Assembly: GCA_016720655.1 (NCBI GenBank)
Contig: JADKKE010000006.1
Location: 62,001 to 126,000, forward strand
Direction: 5' to 3'
DNA length: 64,000 bases
Origin: Bacteroidota bacterium
Lineage (GTDB): Bacteria > Bacteroidota > Bacteroidia > AKYH767-A > 2013-40CM-41-45
Under the pieces are notes generated by a model. The model did no database searches. It worked only from the letters and a program-made list of their open reading frames with translations, and was not told where the DNA came from. This document shows, one piece after another, positions 39,750-48,458 of this stretch. Within the stretch, counting starts at the first letter, position 1, and each line of letters starts with the position of its first letter. Position numbers and translations under genes: made by a program.

Positions 39750-39768
39750 GTACTACTAATTCAAGCCT

Positions 39769-40287
39769 ATGAAATCTGTTTTAAAATTGTTGATTTTATT
39801 TCTTCTCCCGGCTCTATCTTTTGCTCAAAAAGATGTGAGTATCTGCGATACCTTAAAAGCAGACCTTGATTCAGGGATCGTGAATAAACTCAAACCGGAT
39901 GCTCCCTTTGATTCGCTTAAAAAGTATTTTCCCTGTTACACAGAGGAAATTTCTGAAGATGGTGATTCCAAATGCGGGGGCGGACTGCTCTACGACAGGT
40001 TGAATTTTGCTGCCTTTACGCAGAATGATTATTTCGAATTCCGGAAAGGATTCATTGGAATATTAAATTACCAATTGTTCGGGCACGACGAAGAATATTT
40101 GCAATCCATCCTTGGAGAACCAGTCCGGGTGACAGATGCACAGGAATTTGACGGTGCGCCGATGCAAACAGTATTTTTCTACAAGAAAATGTATGGATTC
40201 CTATTGGTTTGGCTGGATGCAGATCACAAAATATTTAAACTCCAGATGCATTCGAAAGATCTGGATAAAATAGAGCTCTGTTTTTGA
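39769..40287 (+). CDS. Secreted protein of unknown function
   Basis: This 172-residue protein has a clear signal peptide (MKSVLKLLILFLLPALSFAQ) and several Cys residues (near 26, 56, 68 and the C-terminal ...IELCF), which could form disulfides in the periplasm. I do not recognise a family; small SmpA/OmlA-like proteins have a vaguely similar size. It stands between the S9 peptidase and fabG, and converges on fabG. Confidence 0.68.
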   Translation: MKSVLKLLILFLLPALSFAQKDVSICDTLKADLDSGIVNKLKPDAPFDSLKKYFPCYTEEISEDGDSKCGGGLLYDRLNFAAFTQNDYFEFRKGFIGILNYQLFGHDEEYLQSILGEPVRVTDAQEFDGAPMQTVFFYKKMYGFLLVWLDADHKIFKLQMHSKDLDKIELCF

Positions 40288-40311
40288 AAAATGGTGTGAA
40301 TCTACGCGTGT

Positions 40312-41065
40312 TTAAGTGAGCATACCACCGTCAACATTTAATACCTGACCGGTGATGTAAGCAGACATATCAGAAGCAAGAAAAACAACAGCGTTTGCTA
40401 CATCCTCAGGAGTTCCTCCTCTTTTGAGTGGAATAGCTTCCCTCCATGACTTTACAGTTTCTTCTGCGAGAACAGCTGTCATTTCTGTTTCAATAAATCC
40501 CGGTGCAATCGCATTGCAGCGAATATTTCTGGATCCCAATTCAAGGGCAATGGATTTTGTAAAGCCAATAATTCCTGCTTTCGAAGCAGCATAATTGGAT
40601 TGTCCCGCATTTCCTTTTACTCCTACCACACTGCTGATATTGATAATACTTCCTCTTCGTTGCTTCAACATCGGGCGCTGGCATGCTTTTGTGATATTAA
40701 AAACGGAATTGAGGTTGGTCCGAATCACTTCATTGAAATTCTCTTCTGTCATCCGCATCAACAAACCATCCCTTGTAATTCCGGCATTGTTGACAACGAT
40801 ATCCAAAGCCCCGAACTCAGTGAGCACAGACGTAATTAATTCTTCAGCAGCGTTAAAATCAGATGCATCTGAACGATACCCTTTTGCTTTCACACCGATA
40901 CTGTTGCAATTCCTGTTCAAGAGCTAAACCTTTTTCCACCGAGGACAAATATGTGAAAGCAATGTTTGCAAAACTCCTGTTACCAATAGTAACCGCAATG
41001 CTCTTCCCGATCCCTTTGGAAGCTCCCGTGATGAGAGCTGTTTTGCCTGAAAGAAGTGTGTCCAT
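40312..41065 (-). CDS. fabG: 3-oxoacyl-ACP reductase FabG (one indel in assembly)
   Basis: About 250 residues after correction. This short-chain dehydrogenase reduces 3-oxoacyl-ACP with NADPH in fatty acid elongation. It has the cofactor motif TGASKGIGKSIAV, NNAGITRDGLLMRM, and the catalytic Ser-Tyr-Lys set in NISSVVG and SNYAASKAG. It ends in TGQVLNVDGGM. Near 40906 an extra C breaks the frame; removing it gives ELNSIGVKAKGYRSDAS, which matches the family length. The start at MDTLLSGKTALITG (41065) is chosen over a further upstream ATG in repeat-rich DNA. Confidence 0.9.
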
Positions 41066-41100
41066 TTGTTGGATGCTAGTGGGTTTTAGGTAAATGGGTA

Positions 41101-41121
41101 TAAAGTATAAAGTATAAGGTA
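41101..41121. repeat. Short TAAAGTA heptamer run
   Basis: Three 7-bp units (TAAAGTA twice, TAAGGTA) between fabG and sucD, 50 bp from the larger tract. Confidence 0.7.
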
Positions 41122-41170
41122 AAATACAGGTTGACAAATTGTGAATGTGAATCAATCTACAAACACAGTA

Positions 41171-41222
41171 CTAATCACTAATCACTAATCACTAATCACT
41201 AACCACTAATCACTAACCACTA
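41171..41222. repeat. CTAATCA heptamer tract
   Basis: Seven full 7-bp units of CTAATCA or CTAACCA plus a partial. On the opposite strand the unit is TTAGTGA/TTAGTGG, the same word as the tract at 37455. It ends 4 bp from the sucD stop codon. Confidence 0.9.
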
Positions 41223-41226
41223 CTTC

Positions 41227-42103
41227 TCAGGCTGGAATTTTCTTCAACACATCAGCCATTGTCAGCCCTATGATAGCGGGTGAGTCCACAACTGTAATTC
41301 CACATTCGCGCATGATTTGCATTTTGGCTGCTGCAGTGTCTTCTGCGCCACCGATGATTGCACCTGCATGACCCATTCTCCGACCTGCGGGAGCTGTTTG
41401 TCCGGCGATAAATCCAACAACCGGTTTTGTACCGTTTGCTTTCACCCAACGAGCAGCTTCTGCCTCAAGACTGCCACCAATTTCTCCGATCATGATAATT
41501 CCTTCAGTAAGCGGATCGTTCATAAACAGTTCGACGGCTTCTTTTGTAGTTGTACCGATGATTGGATCTCCACCGATTCCGATTGCGGTTGATATTCCCA
41601 TTCCTGCTTTTACAACCTGGTCAGCCGCTTCATACGTGAGCGTTCCTGATTTCGACACGATACCAATTTTTCCGGGCTTGAAAACAAAACCCGGCATGAT
41701 TCCTACTTTACATTCTCCGGCAGTAATGACACCGGGACAATTTGGACCGATCAGGCGTGTATTTTTATCGCGCAGGTATTCTTTCACCATGATCATATCT
41801 TTGGTAGGAATACCTTCAGTGATAGTAACGATCAAACGAATTCCGGCTTCTGCAGCTTCCATGATTGCATCCGCAGCAAATGCAGGAGGTACAAAAACGA
41901 TGGAAACATCTGCTCCTGTTTTTTGAACTGCTTCAGACACAGTGTTAAAAACCGGACGATCAAGATGGGTGGTTCCTTACCGGGAGTTACCCGCCAACAA
42001 CATTGGTTCCATACTCAATCATTTGAGTGGCATGAAAAGTTCCTTCACTCCCAGTAAATCCCTGGACAATTACTTTACTTGATTTGTTGACGAGAACACT
42101 CAT
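41227..42103 (-). CDS. sucD: Succinyl-CoA ligase, alpha subunit (two indels in assembly)
   Basis: About 292 residues after correction. SucD with SucC makes ATP or GTP from succinyl-CoA in the TCA cycle. The N-terminus VNKSSKVIVQGFTGSEGTFH lies at 42103; it is broken from the rest by two missing G near 41991 and 41974, and restoring them gives NVVGGVTPGKGTTHLDRPVFN. CoA-binding GPNCPGVI and the phosphohistidine loop GHAGAIIGG are intact. sucC is not nearby. Confidence 0.92.
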
Positions 42104-42110
42104 TTTATAG

Positions 42111-42185
42111 TTGTTAGTTGTTAGTTGTTAGTTATTAGAAGAGATATTCATCAAAATCTGTCCCCCGTCTCCCGTCCCCAGTCCC
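42111..42185. repeat. Heptamer tracts TTGTTAG and CYGTCCC
   Basis: Two short tracts in the divergent sucD-mnmE gap. TTGTTAG three times plus TTATTAG (42111-42138) begins 8 bp upstream of the sucD ATG. Four units near CCGTCCC follow at 42158-42185. Both have 7-bp periods. Confidence 0.8.
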
Positions 42186-42244
42186 TTGCCTAATAGTGTG
42201 CGAAAATAGAGCTTTTTTACCAGAAGAACTCAATGGAATTTAGA

Positions 42245-42252
42245 TAAATTTG
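42245..42252 (+). promoter_or_regulatory. -7 promoter box TAAATTTG upstream of mnmE
   Basis: A TAnnTTTG match 14 bp before the mnmE ATG, without an evident -33 TTG. Confidence 0.35.
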
Positions 42253-42266
42253 GTCTCTTTTTCAAC

Positions 42267-43667
42267 ATGTACACCATCAACCCAAAGGATCCGATCATCG
42301 CCATTGCAAGTGCACCGGGAACAGGTGCCATTGCTGTAATTCGTATTTCCGGCACAGGATGCATCGGGATTGTTTCCCCACTATTCAAATCCTTGAAAAA
42401 GAAATCACTGTCACTGAGTGACGTGAAATCACATTCACTCCATTTTGGCGTCATCGAAGACGAAGGGCGAATTCTGGATGAAGTTCTGGTGTCGGTTTTC
42501 AAAGGTCCGCATTCTTACACAGGTGATGATACAATCGAAATTTCCTGCCATGGTTCGGCATTTATTCAACAGCAGATTCTTTCTACATTTCTCAAAAAAG
42601 GAGTACGCCTGGCCCAAGCCGGAGAATTCACTTTGCGCGCATTTTTAAATGGCAAAATGGATTTATCTCAAGCCGAAGCAGTAGCTGATTTAATTGCTGC
42701 GGACTCCTCCTTTTCGCATCAACTGGCATTGCAACAAATGCGTGGAGGTTTTGCCGGGGAAATAAAATTACTCCGGGAGGAACTGATCCATTTTGCATCC
42801 CTTCTGGAATTAGAACTTGATTTCGCAGAGGAGGATGTAGAATTCGCTTCACGCAAGGACCTTGGAAACACAGTTCAGAAATTATTAATAAAAATATACA
42901 GCTTAATTGATTCCTTTGATCTTGGAAATGTTTTACGTACAGGTATTCCTGTTGTAATAGCCGGTAAACCGAATGTCGGAAAATCAACCTTACTCAATGC
43001 ATTGCTGAACGAAGAGAGAGCTATTGTAAGTCACATTCCGGGAACAACGCGGGATACAATCGAAGAGGAAATAGTTTTGGGGGGAATCAAATTCAGGTTT
43101 ATTGATACAGCAGGAATCCGTGAAACGACAGATGTGATTGAAAAAATCGGGGTGCAGAAAACATATCAAAAAATCAAAGAGAGTCCTTTCATCCTCTATC
43201 TTTTTGATATCAATGAAACCAGTGCCGGCGATTTACGGTTGGAACTGGCTGAACTTCAGCAGCACCTGGCTCCTGATTTTCGTCTCATTCCTGTTGCCAA
43301 TAAAATTGATGGACATGATCCGGAACAAATAATGAAAGATTATCAGGGCATTGAAGGGACGATGTACATTTCTGCAAAAGAAAAAGTGAATGTTCACGCA
43401 CTTGCTGGTTTTTTAAGAGAACAGTTTCACAATGGACTTTTGGATGGTACTGATTCCACTGTTTCAAATGCCAGACATGCTGATGCTCTGAGAAAAACTG
43501 CTGCAGCATTGGAACGTGTACAGGACGGATTGTCAAGACAGGTGACCAATGATTTCATCGCCGGTGATCTGCGCTTTGCTTTGCATCATCTCGGTGAAAT
43601 CACCGGACAAATTTCGACAGATGATTTGTTGGAGAATATATTCTCTAAGTTTTGTATCGGAAAGTAA
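42267..43667 (+). CDS. mnmE: tRNA modification GTPase MnmE
   Basis: This 466-residue protein makes the 5-carboxymethylaminomethyl group on wobble uridine together with MnmG. An N-terminal formyl-THF-binding domain (DPIIAIASAPGTGAIAVIRISG) is followed by a G domain inserted in the helical part. G1 is GKPNVGKSTLLNALL near residue 233, then DTAGIRETTD and NKID. The protein ends in FSKFCIGK, the conserved catalytic Cys motif. The length is normal and the gene intact. The MnmG gene is not in the window. Confidence 0.95.
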   Translation: MYTINPKDPIIAIASAPGTGAIAVIRISGTGCIGIVSPLFKSLKKKSLSLSDVKSHSLHFGVIEDEGRILDEVLVSVFKGPHSYTGDDTIEISCHGSAFIQQQILSTFLKKGVRLAQAGEFTLRAFLNGKMDLSQAEAVADLIAADSSFSHQLALQQMRGGFAGEIKLLREELIHFASLLELELDFAEEDVEFASRKDLGNTVQKLLIKIYSLIDSFDLGNVLRTGIPVVIAGKPNVGKSTLLNALLNEERAIVSHIPGTTRDTIEEEIVLGGIKFRFIDTAGIRETTDVIEKIGVQKTYQKIKESPFILYLFDINETSAGDLRLELAELQQHLAPDFRLIPVANKIDGHDPEQIMKDYQGIEGTMYISAKEKVNVHALAGFLREQFHNGLLDGTDSTVSNARHADALRKTAAALERVQDGLSRQVTNDFIAGDLRFALHHLGEITGQISTDDLLENIFSKFCIGK

Positions 43668-43748
43668 GTCTATGAAATTTATAATTCGGTTGAGAATAAT
43701 TTGAATGTTTAGAAGTTCATACGAAAGACAATCAATAAAAATTTAAAA

Positions 43749-44366
43749 ATGAATTCACTTCCCGTACTTTTTCAGGACAAACAGTTACAATCTGAAATCG
43801 AAAAATATTCCCGTAAGAAACATCTTGGAAAGGATGATATTCTGATGGAAACGGGCGACTCCATTCAATTCATTCCACTGGTACAAGCCGGTGTGCTGCG
43901 CATTATGAGACAGGATACAGATGGAAATGAAGTTTTTTTATACCACTTGTATCCCGGACAAACCTGCGCGATGGCATTGAATTGTTGTCAATCGTCAAAG
44001 AAAAGTATGGTGAAGGCAATTGCCGAAGATGAAACTGATGTAGTACTCATTCCTGTAGAACAAATCGAGGACTGGTATAAATACCCGGAATGGAGGTCTT
44101 TTGTGAATTCGACTTATGGAAACCGGTTTTCTGAACTCTTGAATGTCATTGATCTTATTGCTTTCAATAATCTCGATAAACAATTATTGCATTATTTACA
44201 GCAGCGAACCAAAGCAGTGAATACTAATGCATTGTACATTACCCATCAGGAAATAGCGGATGAATTGCATACACACCGTGAAGTTATTTCAAGGTTACTG
44301 CGTACAATGGAAGAGAAAAAAATGGTGCTTCTTGGAAGACATACAGTGGAATTGTTAGTCGATTAA
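43749..44366 (+). CDS. Crp/Fnr family transcriptional regulator
   Basis: This 205-residue regulator has a cyclic-nucleotide-binding-like beta-roll at residues 20-110 (DILMETGDSIQFIPLVQAGV) and a winged helix-turn-helix at the C-terminus (YITHQEIADELHTHREVISRLL). It lacks an N-terminal four-Cys Fe-S motif, although two adjacent Cys lie in ALNCCQS near residue 80. They could sense redox or persulfide state, but this is only a suggestion. It leads the rhodanese-thioredoxin gene group, 124 bp ahead, and probably controls it. Confidence 0.85.
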   Translation: MNSLPVLFQDKQLQSEIEKYSRKKHLGKDDILMETGDSIQFIPLVQAGVLRIMRQDTDGNEVFLYHLYPGQTCAMALNCCQSSKKSMVKAIAEDETDVVLIPVEQIEDWYKYPEWRSFVNSTYGNRFSELLNVIDLIAFNNLDKQLLHYLQQRTKAVNTNALYITHQEIADELHTHREVISRLLRTMEEKKMVLLGRHTVELLVD

Positions 44367-44490
44367 TATTTTTCAAATTTTCGGAATTCGGACCCAATTT
44401 TCCGTCCACTGATTTATTTTTCATTTATCCAACAAATGTCACAGACCTCACGGTTGAAAGTGCTGACCTTTGCATAAATAATCAACTTAA

Positions 44491-44772
44491 ATGACAGAAA
44501 AATTTATCCAGGCTTTAAAAACCGGGGAAGCCACAGTTGTGGATGTACGGACTCCTATGGAATTTATGGGCGGTCATGCCGCGGGCAGCATCAACATCCC
44601 GCTCTATGAAATTGAAGAACGCATTGAAGAGCTCAGGAAAATGAAAAACCTTGTGCTTTGTTGTGCCAGTGGAAACAGAAGCGGAATGGTTGCAGAATTC
44701 CTGCAGTCAATCGATATTCCTTGTTACAATGCCGGCTCATGGCTGGATGTCAACTATCTCCAGGTCGCTTAA
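44491..44772 (+). CDS. Single-domain rhodanese
   Basis: A 93-residue sulfurtransferase. Features are DVRTPMEFMGGHAAGSINIPL and the active-site loop CCASGNRSG with Cys near residue 56. It moves sulfane sulfur to thiol or cyanide acceptors. It is the first of two adjacent rhodaneses and has no signal peptide, so it is cytoplasmic. The same active-site loop opening, CCASG, appears in the next gene. Confidence 0.88.
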   Translation: MTEKFIQALKTGEATVVDVRTPMEFMGGHAAGSINIPLYEIEERIEELRKMKNLVLCCASGNRSGMVAEFLQSIDIPCYNAGSWLDVNYLQVA

Positions 44773-44834
44773 AGGAAGTTCAAAAACAATTCACCGAAAT
44801 TAAAATTCATTTTAAAACTCAATTAAAACCAAAC

Positions 44835-45149
44835 ATGTTAAGTCTCCTCAAAAAAGTATTTGGAATCAGTCCTTCAGTAGATGTTCACGATTGGCTCCAA
44901 AGAGGTGCAATCATCGTGGATGTCCGAACGCGCGAGGAATTTCAATCCGGTCACATCAAAGGCTCAATGAACATTCCACTGAATTCTCTTCCCGGATCCC
45001 TTGCGAAAACGAAAAAAGATCAACTGATATTGACCTGTTGTGCATCCGGGATGCGGAGTTCATCCGCAAAGCATGTTCTCAAATCAAAAGGATTTGAACA
45101 TGTTCACAATGCAGGCAGCTGGCATAGTTTAAAGAAATATTCGAAATGA
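44835..45149 (+). CDS. Second single-domain rhodanese
   Basis: A 104-residue sulfurtransferase starting MLSLLKKVFGISPSVD, with DVRTREEFQSGHIKGSMNIPL and the loop CCASGMRSSSA. The ATG at 44835 is preferred; the frame extends further up but without conservation. Its TGA overlaps the ATG of the next gene (ATGA), so translation is coupled. With the previous gene it forms a tandem pair that is not an obvious recent duplicate (the loops differ after CCASG). Confidence 0.88.
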   Translation: MLSLLKKVFGISPSVDVHDWLQRGAIIVDVRTREEFQSGHIKGSMNIPLNSLPGSLAKTKKDQLILTCCASGMRSSSAKHVLKSKGFEHVHNAGSWHSLKKYSK

Positions 45150-45418
45150 TAAGGGCTACAATTGATTACTTCATCGCATGGAATTTTGTTCGATGGATTC
45201 GTTTTATACTCGGAGGATCGCTATTGTTCCAATCCTTTACGAATAAAGATTCAGTCTCAGGAATTCTTGGAGCATTTCTTTTGTTCCAGGCATTGAGCAA
45301 TACAGGTTGTTGTGGATCCGGGAATTGTTCGGTTCCCATGACTCGAACAGACAGCAAATCTGAAGAAATTATCGAGTACACTGAGATTAGGGAAAAGAGA
45401 GTAGAGAGTAGAGAGTAG
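45146..45418 (+). CDS. DUF2892-like small membrane protein
   Basis: This 90-residue protein starts with FIAWNFVRWIRFILGGSLLF and has two membrane helices (about residues 14-30 and 37-53) plus Cys residues in SNTGCCGSGNCS. Small membrane proteins of the DUF2892/YgaP type accompany rhodaneses in sulfur-handling operons. The last residues (TEIREKRVESRE) are encoded by the start of a heptamer repeat tract, so the original C-terminus is probably shorter. Confidence 0.75.
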   Translation: MIRATIDYFIAWNFVRWIRFILGGSLLFQSFTNKDSVSGILGAFLLFQALSNTGCCGSGNCSVPMTRTDSKSEEIIEYTEIREKRVESRE

Positions 45419-45474
45419 AGAGTAGAGAGAGAAGTAGAAAATAGAGAATAGAAAATAGAAAATAGAAAATAATA
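45396..45474. repeat. GTAGAGA / AGAAAAT heptamer tract
   Basis: About four units of GTAGAGA (45400-45428), an irregular link, then about five units related to AGAAAAT. It overlaps the last codons of the DUF2892-like gene and extends into the gap before trxA. The unit is 7 bp in both halves. Confidence 0.88.
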
Positions 45475-45532
45475 AACCGATCTCACGATCTTGATTTTAG
45501 TACAGGACTGTGCGATATAAATACTACACAAA

Positions 45533-45829
45533 ATGTCATCTTTTCAAGAGTTAATTAATTCAGAAACACCGGTGCTGGTTGATTTTTCAGCGGAATGGTG
45601 CGGACCATGCAAAATGATGGCACCGATTCTGGCACAGGTCAAATCCACTATCGGTGATAAAGTCATAATAATTAAGGTGGATGTGGATAAAAACCCCGGG
45701 GCCGCAGGAATGTATCAAATTCAAGGTGTACCTACTTTGATTCTCTTTCAAAATGGAGAGATAAAATGGAGGCAATCAGGTGTGGTACCAGCAGAACAGT
45801 TAACAAGTATTCTTTCAAAATATAATTAA
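45533..45829 (+). CDS. trxA: Thioredoxin
   Basis: A 98-residue thioredoxin with the active site WCGPCK near residues 21-26, DKNPGAAGMYQIQGVPTL (cis-Pro) and GEIKWRQSGVVP. It reduces protein disulfides and may also accept persulfide sulfur. It follows the repeat tract and precedes the OsmC gene by 5 bp. Confidence 0.93.
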   Translation: MSSFQELINSETPVLVDFSAEWCGPCKMMAPILAQVKSTIGDKVIIIKVDVDKNPGAAGMYQIQGVPTLILFQNGEIKWRQSGVVPAEQLTSILSKYN

Positions 45830-45834
45830 GCACT

Positions 45835-46281
45835 ATGGAAAAGGTTCATTATTATGATGTAAATTTGAAATGGCTTGCAGATCGGAAAGGCTTAATGAGC
45901 TCCCCTGTACTTCACACTACTCTTGAAGTTGCCACACCTCCTGAATTTGCAAAAGGAATGCCGGGGATCTGGTCGCCGGAACATTTACTGGTGGCAGCAG
46001 TGAATAGTTGTCTGATGACCACATTTCTTGCGATTGCAGAGAACTCAAAATTAGATTTCATCAGTTTTGAATCTTCAGCAAAAGGTAAACTTGAAATTAT
46101 AGATGGAAAATACATCATCTCTGAAATTGAATTGATGCCTGTGTTAAAAATTCCGAAAACAACAGACCCCGAAAAAGCTGGAAGGATACTTCAAAAATCG
46201 GAAGCAGGATGTCTTATATCAAATTCTGTTAAATCAAAAATATTATTCAAGCCTGAAATTTTAGTTCCGGAAACTGTATGA
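45835..46281 (+). CDS. OsmC family protein
   Basis: A 148-residue protein of the OsmC/Ohr family, which reduces organic hydroperoxides with two Cys. Here WSPEHLLVAAVNSCLMTTFL holds the first Cys near residue 62, and KSEAGCLISNSVK the second near 125. The separation and context fit the family. In some species these proteins act on hydropersulfides as well. It overlaps the next gene by 4 bp (ATGA). Confidence 0.88.
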   Translation: MEKVHYYDVNLKWLADRKGLMSSPVLHTTLEVATPPEFAKGMPGIWSPEHLLVAAVNSCLMTTFLAIAENSKLDFISFESSAKGKLEIIDGKYIISEIELMPVLKIPKTTDPEKAGRILQKSEAGCLISNSVKSKILFKPEILVPETV

Positions 46282-47021
46282 CAAGAATCTTCAGCTCTCT
46301 CGTTTTATTCATTGCGCTTGGATTTTCAGCAGCCTGCCAACATTCTGTTCCGGCAACTGAAAATTCCAAGCAGAAAGCTATCAATACCACAATTCCGGTT
46401 AACGATTTTGAAAAACAAATCAAGGAAAAGAAAGACATTCAGATTGTGGATGTGAGAACTCCGGATGAATTCAAAGGCGGACATTTGAAAAATGCCTTCA
46501 ACATCGACTACCGGAATGCAGAATTTACATCGCAAGTCGATGCGCTGGACAAATCCAAACCAACTTATGTGTATTGTCTTTCGGGTGGAAGATCTGCGTC
46601 TGCAGCTTCTCAAATGGGAAAGATGGGATTTATAGAGGTTTACAATATGGAAGGCGGAATGCTGAAATGGAATGCTGCAGGAAAAGCTGTTGAAAATCCT
46701 GCAGCCTCCAACAACACTCCGGGAATGAGCATGATTGAGTTTAACAAACTGCTTTCCGGTGATAAATATATTCTTGTCGATTTTAATGCTCCGTGGTGTG
46801 CTCCATGCATGAAAATGTTGCCGGAACTTGAAGCCCTGGTAGCAGAGAAGAAAGATAAACTCAGCCTGGTAAAAATTGATGCGGATAAAAATAAAAATCT
46901 AATGAAAGAAAAAGGCATCAATGGTATCCCCCATCTTGAATTGTATAAAGGCGGGCAATTGATCTGGAAACATGACGGTTACATCAGCAGAAATCAATTG
47001 TTACTTGAAACTAAATTATAA
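46278..47021 (+). CDS. Rhodanese-thioredoxin fusion lipoprotein
   Basis: A 247-residue envelope lipoprotein (lipobox FSAAC, Cys20). A rhodanese domain at about residues 42-130 (DVRTPDEFKGGHLKNAFNID, Cys in YCLSGGRSA) is followed by a thioredoxin domain at about 150-245 (active site APWCAPCMK, cis-Pro region GINGIPHLELY). It appears to be a periplasmic unit that could pass sulfane sulfur from the rhodanese Cys to the thioredoxin Cys pair. It is the last gene of the redox group that starts at 43749. Confidence 0.88.
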   Translation: MTRIFSSLVLFIALGFSAACQHSVPATENSKQKAINTTIPVNDFEKQIKEKKDIQIVDVRTPDEFKGGHLKNAFNIDYRNAEFTSQVDALDKSKPTYVYCLSGGRSASAASQMGKMGFIEVYNMEGGMLKWNAAGKAVENPAASNNTPGMSMIEFNKLLSGDKYILVDFNAPWCAPCMKMLPELEALVAEKKDKLSLVKIDADKNKNLMKEKGINGIPHLELYKGGQLIWKHDGYISRNQLLLETKL

Positions 47022-47132
47022 AATCTGATTATTGATTTTTTCGATCAATGAAATTTCATAAAGATTGCGCTATCGCAGTTGAATCACAATCAAAACTTTT
47101 CTTTCCTTTGCAGCTCGAAAAATATTTTGTTT

Positions 47133-48425
47133 ATGATGGACAGATATGCTTATTCAAGGGCTGAGGAAGCATTGAGTGTAATAAAAAGTGGCCAAAGAGT
47201 ATTTGTTCACGGGAGTGCCGCTACTCCTACTTACATGTTGAGCAAACTTGCTGAACGTGCTCCGGACCTGAGAGATGTTGAACTCGTGTGCATCAGTGTA
47301 TTGGGAGAATTTCCGGTAGCCAAACCTGAATTCGCGAAAAGTTTCTATACAAATTCATTATTTGTGTCCGAACCTATCCGTCAGGCAGTTCAGGAAGGAA
47401 GGGCAGATTATGTACCCGTTTTTCTGAGTGAAATTCCTGACCTTTTCCGCAATAATATTCTACCCCTGGATGTGGCAATTGTTCAAGTCTCAATTCCGGA
47501 TGAACATGGTTATTGTTCCCTTGGAGTATCCGTAGATATTGCCCGCACAGCGGTAAACAAAGCAAAGCATGTCATCGCGCAAGTGAATCCTCAAATGCCA
47601 CGAACACACGGTGATGGGATGATTCATGTAGACGCTTTTCATGCCCTTGTGTATGCTGATGAACCGATCCATGAAATGACTTTTGGCGAACGTGTTTCGG
47701 AAGATGAGAAAAAAATTGGTGCCTATATAGCTGAACTAATTCCCGATAAAGCTACGCTTCAAATGGGTATTGGTGCGATTCCGGATGCAGTACTTAGTTT
47801 TCTTGGGAATCACAAGAATCTCGGAATTCATACCGAAATGTTTTCCGATGGTGTTATCGATCTGATCGAAAGTGATGTGATCAACAATAAATTTAAGGTG
47901 AAACATCCGGGTCGGTCGGTCACAGGATTTTGTCTTGGTTCCAGGAGATTGTATGACTACGTACATGACAACCCATCCTTTGCCTTTCATGATATTGATT
48001 ATGTGAATGAAGTATCGGTAATCCGGCAGAATCCGAAAGTGCATGCAATCAACAGCTGTATTGAAATTGATCTGACTGGACAAGTTTGTTCCGATTCCAT
48101 CGGAACGTATCAATATTCAGGTGTTGGCGGACAAATGGATTTCATGCGTGGGGCTGCTCTTTCAGAAGGAGGAAAACCAATTATTGCCTTGGCTTCACGG
48201 ACCCGCAGAGGAACCTCACGAATTGTTCCTTTTCTTAAACAAGGAGCCGGTGTTGTCACTACGCGGGCTCACGTTCACTATGTTGTCACAGAGTATGGTG
48301 TGGCATTTTTACAGGGGAAAAACCTGCGACAACGTGCGCAAGCGTTGATCAATATCGCTCATCCGGAAGATAAAGAAATGTTAGACCGGGCAGCACACGA
48401 AAGATTCTCCACGAATTTTTACTGA
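47133..48425 (+). CDS. Acetyl-CoA hydrolase / 4-hydroxybutyrate CoA-transferase family protein
   Basis: About 431 residues of a family I CoA-transferase. Visible motifs are IGIG-like QMGIGAIPDAVLSFLGNH, HTEMFSDGVIDLI with the catalytic Glu in HTEMFSDG, and GVGGQMDFMRGAALSEGGK near the end. Such enzymes swap CoA between acids or hydrolyse acetyl-CoA. A start at 47079 (TTG) would place it upstream of a promoter-like TTCCTTTG, so the tandem ATG at 47133/47136 is preferred. Confidence 0.87.
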   Translation: MMDRYAYSRAEEALSVIKSGQRVFVHGSAATPTYMLSKLAERAPDLRDVELVCISVLGEFPVAKPEFAKSFYTNSLFVSEPIRQAVQEGRADYVPVFLSEIPDLFRNNILPLDVAIVQVSIPDEHGYCSLGVSVDIARTAVNKAKHVIAQVNPQMPRTHGDGMIHVDAFHALVYADEPIHEMTFGERVSEDEKKIGAYIAELIPDKATLQMGIGAIPDAVLSFLGNHKNLGIHTEMFSDGVIDLIESDVINNKFKVKHPGRSVTGFCLGSRRLYDYVHDNPSFAFHDIDYVNEVSVIRQNPKVHAINSCIEIDLTGQVCSDSIGTYQYSGVGGQMDFMRGAALSEGGKPIIALASRTRRGTSRIVPFLKQGAGVVTTRAHVHYVVTEYGVAFLQGKNLRQRAQALINIAHPEDKEMLDRAAHERFSTNFY

Positions 48426-48458
48426 AAATATTTTATTCCTAAGAACATCCCGCACGAT

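Noticed and set aside
47079..47132. Extension of the CoA-transferase to a TTG at 47079
   Set aside because: It would begin in the likely -33 element; the family N-terminus begins at the tandem ATG at 47133.
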